Made by a program: the position numbers and the translations under genes. DNA of 5,708 nt from Rhodoferax sp. GTDB taxonomy: Bacteria; Pseudomonadota; Gammaproteobacteria; Burkholderiales; Burkholderiaceae_C. The notes beneath the pieces are model-generated. The model worked only from the letters and a program-made list of their open reading frames with translations. It searched no databases and was not told the origin of the DNA. The stretch lies in contig JAKFXU010000349.1 of the NCBI GenBank assembly GCA_021731215.1, positions 1 through 5,708 on the forward strand. Reading direction: 5' to 3'. Of the stretch, positions 2,916 to 5,708 are shown one piece after another (the first letter of the stretch is position 1; every line of letters starts with the position of its first letter).

Positions 2916-5708
2916 ATGCGCTTGCCTGTTCCCTATCGCCCCGAGGCCCGGATCGTTGCCCACCAGCTTGGCGCTTTGGCGCAGGCGCTGGATTGGAGCG
3001 CCGTGGCCAGGGCAGCCACGCCCTGGGTGCTGGCCGTGCGCGCCAACCCGCCGCCGTTCTGGGCCATGGAGAGCCTGCTGCGGGAGTACCCGATTTCCAG
3101 CGCCGAGGGCCTGGCCCTGATGCGGCTGGCCGAGGCGCTGTTGCGCGTGCCCGATGCCGAGACCGCCATTGCGCTGACCGCCGACCAGCTCGGCCGCGCC
3201 GACTTTGACCATGCGGGCGACCAGGTGCTGGCGCGGCTAAGCAGCACCGCGATTGCCATGAGCAAGAAGTTCTTGCCCGACAGCGAGGCGCCCGGCGGCC
3301 TGCTGGCCAAACTCGGCGCACGCTCGGTGGTCGCCGCCACGCTGCGCGCGGTGCAGTTGCTGGGGCGCCAGTTTGTCTTGGGCCAGACCATTGCCGAAGC
3401 GATGGCGCAGGCCGCTGCGGCCCAGCGCAAGAGCCAAAACCTGCGCTACAGCTATGACATGCTGGGCGAGGGTGCGCGCACCGATGCCGATGCCTTGCAG
3501 TACCTCGCCAGTTACCGGAACGCGATTGAAGCCATCGCCAGCGGCGCCAGTGCCAGCGCTGCCTGCGAGCAAAATGACGGCATCTCGATCAAGCTCAGTG
3601 CCTTGCACCCGCGCTATGAGGACGCGCAGACCCAGCGCGTCATGGCCGAGCTGGTGCCGCGGGTCTGGCGCCTGTGCCAGCAGGCCGCGCGCGCCAACAT
3701 CAACCTCACCATCGACGCCGAAGAGGTGGATCGTCTCGAGCTGTCGCTGGAGGTGTTTGAAGCGCTGGCGGCACAGGTGGCGCAGCAATGCCCGCACTGG
3801 CGCGGCTTTGGCGTGGCCATGCAGTGTTACCAGACGCGCTCGCTGGCGCTGATCGAACACGTCACGCTCATCGCCCGCCAATACAAGATCCGCCTGATGT
3901 GCCGCCTGGTCAAGGGCGCCTACTGGGACGCCGAAATCAAGCGCGCCCAGGAACTGGGGCTGCCGGCCTACCCGGTGTTCACCCACAAGCACCACACCGA
4001 CATTGCCTACCTGGCCTGTGCCAAGGCGCTGCTGGAAGCGCCCGATGCGGTCTACCCGCAATTCGCCACCCACAACGCCGCCACCATCGCCGCCATCCTG
4101 CAAATCGCCGCCCGCACCGGGGCGGCCTTTGAGTTGCAGCGCCTGCACGGCATGGGCGAGGGTATTTACCGCGAGGTGCTGAAGAACCCGCTGATCGCCT
4201 GCCGCGTCTACGCCCCGGTCGGCGCGCACAAGGACCTGCTGGCCTACCTGGTGCGCCGGCTGCTGGAAAACGGCGCCAACTCCTCCTTTGTGCACCAGAT
4301 GGCCGATGAGTCGGTCAGTCTGCAAGAGCTGCTGGTCTCGCCGCTGCGCCTGGAGCCTGAGTCATCCTTGCCGCTGCCGCCGGAATTGTTCGGCAGCGCG
4401 CGCAAAAACAGCGCTGGACTCGATCTGACGGTGCAGACCATGCGCGAGCCGCTGCTGGCGGCCTACCGGACGGTGCAAGTGCCGCTGGTGCCGCGGTTTG
4501 ATTGCGCGCTGAGCGCGCGCGCGCTGCAGCTCAGCGCCGACGCCTTCAAGCCATGGAGCCAGACCGAGGTCGGCCAGCGCGGCGCCATCCTGCGCCGCGC
4601 CGCCGATGCGCTGGAAAGCCAGCGGCCCAGGTTCTGCGCCCTGCTGGTCAAGGAAGCCTTCAAGACCTGGGGCGATGCGGTGAGCGAGGTGCGCGAGGCG
4701 GTCGACTTCCTGCGCTACTACGCGCTTGAAGCCGAGCGCATCATGGCGCCGATGGCGATGCCGGGCCAGTCCGCGGGTGTGACGCTAGGCCACAACCTTG
4801 GTGTGACGCCAGGCGTCACGGGCGAATCCAACGAGCTGCGCCTGATCGCGCGCGGCCCCTGGGTCTGCATCAGCCCCTGGAACTTCCCGCTCGCCATCTT
4901 CATGGGCCAGGTCGCGGCGGCGCTGGCCACCGGCAACACGGTGCTGGCCAAACCGGCCGAGCAAACCCCCGGTGTCGCCCTGGAAGCGGTCAAGCTCCTG
5001 CATGCGGCCGGCGTGCCCGAGGGCGCGCTGCAACTGCTGCACGGCCCGGGCGCAACAGTCGGCGCCGCGCTGGTGGCCGCGCCCGGTGTGGCCGGCGTGG
5101 TGTTCACCGGCTCGACCCAGGTCGCCCAACTGATCAACCGCGCGCTGGCCGCCAAGGACGGCCCGATCGTGCCGCTGATTGCCGAGACCGGCGGCATCAA
5201 CGCCATGCTGGTCGACAGCACCGCCCTGCCCGAGCAGGTCAGCGACGCCGTGATGCAGTCGGCCTTCCGAAGCGCCGGCCAGCGCTGCTCGGCGCTGCGC
5301 CTGCTGTGTCTGCACTGCGCAATAGCCGACCCGGTGATCGAGATGATCCAGGGTGCGGCGCGGGAACTGCGGGCCGGCGACCCGGCTGACCTGGCCACCG
5401 ACCTCGGCCCGGTGATAGACCGCGAGGCCTTTGAGGGCATCGGGCAGCAGCTGCAGCGCCTCAACCGGGAGGCAAAACCGCTGCTGGGCAGCGTCCCGCG
5501 CGCGCCGACGGCGACAGCGACAATAGCCAACCTGATGCCGCCGCAGGCTTTTGAGATCAAGTCCATCGCCGAGCTGCAGCAGGAAATCTTCGGCCCGGTG
5601 CTGCACATCGTGCGCTGGAGCGGCGACCCGCTGGCGGTGATCGAGAGCATCAATGCGCTGGGCTACGGCCTGACGCTCGGCATCCAGTCCCGCATCGATT
5701 CCAGGGCG
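2916..5708 (+). CDS. putA: bifunctional proline dehydrogenase / P5C dehydrogenase PutA (3' end outside window)
   Basis: The frame is open for 931 codons to the window edge. PutA oxidises proline to P5C with FAD, passing electrons to membrane quinones, then oxidises glutamate semialdehyde to glutamate with NAD. The protein starts directly in the helical arm (about 1-150), with no ribbon-helix-helix domain. The PRODH barrel (about 160-455) shows YSYDMLGEGA, SIKLSALHPRY (Lys226), IDAEE (Asp267), RLVKGAYWDAEIKRAQ (Arg330, Tyr336), RLHGMGE, CRVYAPVG (Tyr432) and LVRRLLENGAN (Arg447, Arg448); these match known flavin and proline contacts. The ALDH part (about 530 onward) shows ISPWNFPLAIF, catalytic Glu757 in IAETGG and Cys791 in GQRCSALR, spaced 34 as in E. 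coli. Compared with E. coli PutA, about 31 residues are missing at the ALDH N-terminus and an insertion lies near 621-635. The start ATG has GGA at 2906-2908. The cut end means short and long PutA types cannot be told apart. Confidence 0.95.
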   Translation, partial: MRLPVPYRPEARIVAHQLGALAQALDWSAVARAATPWVLAVRANPPPFWAMESLLREYPISSAEGLALMRLAEALLRVPDAETAIALTADQLGRADFDHAGDQVLARLSSTAIAMSKKFLPDSEAPGGLLAKLGARSVVAATLRAVQLLGRQFVLGQTIAEAMAQAAAAQRKSQNLRYSYDMLGEGARTDADALQYLASYRNAIEAIASGASASAACEQNDGISIKLSALHPRYEDAQTQRVMAELVPRVWRLCQQAARANINLTIDAEEVDRLELSLEVFEALAAQVAQQCPHWRGFGVAMQCYQTRSLALIEHVTLIARQYKIRLMCRLVKGAYWDAEIKRAQELGLPAYPVFTHKHHTDIAYLACAKALLEAPDAVYPQFATHNAATIAAILQIAARTGAAFELQRLHGMGEGIYREVLKNPLIACRVYAPVGAHKDLLAYLVRRLLENGANSSFVHQMADESVSLQELLVSPLRLEPESSLPLPPELFGSARKNSAGLDLTVQTMREPLLAAYRTVQVPLVPRFDCALSARALQLSADAFKPWSQTEVGQRGAILRRAADALESQRPRFCALLVKEAFKTWGDAVSEVREAVDFLRYYALEAERIMAPMAMPGQSAGVTLGHNLGVTPGVTGESNELRLIARGPWVCISPWNFPLAIFMGQVAAALATGNTVLAKPAEQTPGVALEAVKLLHAAGVPEGALQLLHGPGATVGAALVAAPGVAGVVFTGSTQVAQLINRALAAKDGPIVPLIAETGGINAMLVDSTALPEQVSDAVMQSAFRSAGQRCSALRLLCLHCAIADPVIEMIQGAARELRAGDPADLATDLGPVIDREAFEGIGQQLQRLNREAKPLLGSVPRAPTATATIANLMPPQAFEIKSIAELQQEIFGPVLHIVRWSGDPLAVIESINALGYGLTLGIQSRIDSRA
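4776..4819 (+). repeat. short direct and inverted repeat inside putA
   Basis: GGTGTGACGCTAGGC (4776-4790) and GGTGTGACGCCAGGC (4800-4814) differ at one base and lie exactly 24 bases (8 codons) apart. The second copy continues into a hairpin, GTGACGC-CAG-GCGTCAC (4803-4819), with perfect 7-base arms. In frame the block encodes GVTLGHNLGVTPGVT (residues 621-635), just before the conserved GESNELRL segment that leads into the ALDH Rossmann fold. It coincides with a stretch that looks inserted relative to other PutAs. It could be a small palindromic repeat that arrived in frame, or a local duplication. The repeat is seen directly; its origin is inference. Confidence 0.65.

Noticed and set aside
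3237..4325. Minus-strand open frame of 362 codons opposite putA
   Set aside because: Shadow of the PRODH domain; putA is unbroken on the plus strand with all expected motifs.
4718..5653. Minus-strand open frames of about 311 and 273 codons opposite the ALDH part of putA
   Set aside because: Shadows; their Ser/Ala/Arg-rich or Gln/Arg/Gly-rich translations are typical of antisense GC-rich coding DNA.
1..5708. Search for tRNA, rRNA, CRISPR, insertion sequence or phage features and for a new defence-type system
   Set aside because: No cloverleaf, regular spacer array, transposase, integrase or terminal inverted repeats were visible; all genes belong to recognised amino acid catabolism and regulator families.

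Overview
The window is GC-rich and densely coded, with short spacers and overlapping gene ends. Together with the protein sequences this suggests a proteobacterium, most likely a betaproteobacterium of the Burkholderiales. That assignment is inferred from sequence style, since no taxonomic marker is present. The content is a catabolic locus that turns arginine into glutamate through ornithine and proline, plus its probable regulators.

Left part (1-569, minus strand): two Lrp/AsnC-family transcription regulators lie in tandem and overlap by 4 bases (ATGA). The upstream one is complete. The downstream one is cut by the window edge after 49 codons. Centre left (570-693): a 124-base AT-richer divergent intergenic region holds an operator-like inverted repeat.

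Centre (694-2792, plus strand): ornithine cyclodeaminase and arginase are coupled by another ATGA overlap. The cyclodeaminase carries an unusual Ala/Pro-rich tail encoded by a 15-base tandem repeat just before the arginase start. Right (2793-5708): a 123-base spacer contains a cluster of perfect palindromes, followed by a bifunctional PutA (proline dehydrogenase plus P5C dehydrogenase). PutA runs off the right edge after 931 codons.

Together: arginase makes ornithine and urea, ornithine cyclodeaminase makes proline and ammonia, and PutA oxidises proline to glutamate. PutA lacks the N-terminal ribbon-helix-helix DNA-binding domain that lets trifunctional PutAs repress their own gene, so control probably falls to separate regulators such as the adjacent Lrp pair. 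The chemistry is known and I see no novel defence or mobile system. The points worth a second look are the palindrome cluster before putA, the paired regulators, the repeat tail of the cyclodeaminase, and a PutA aldehyde dehydrogenase domain that lacks its usual N-terminal segment and carries a repeat-containing insertion.
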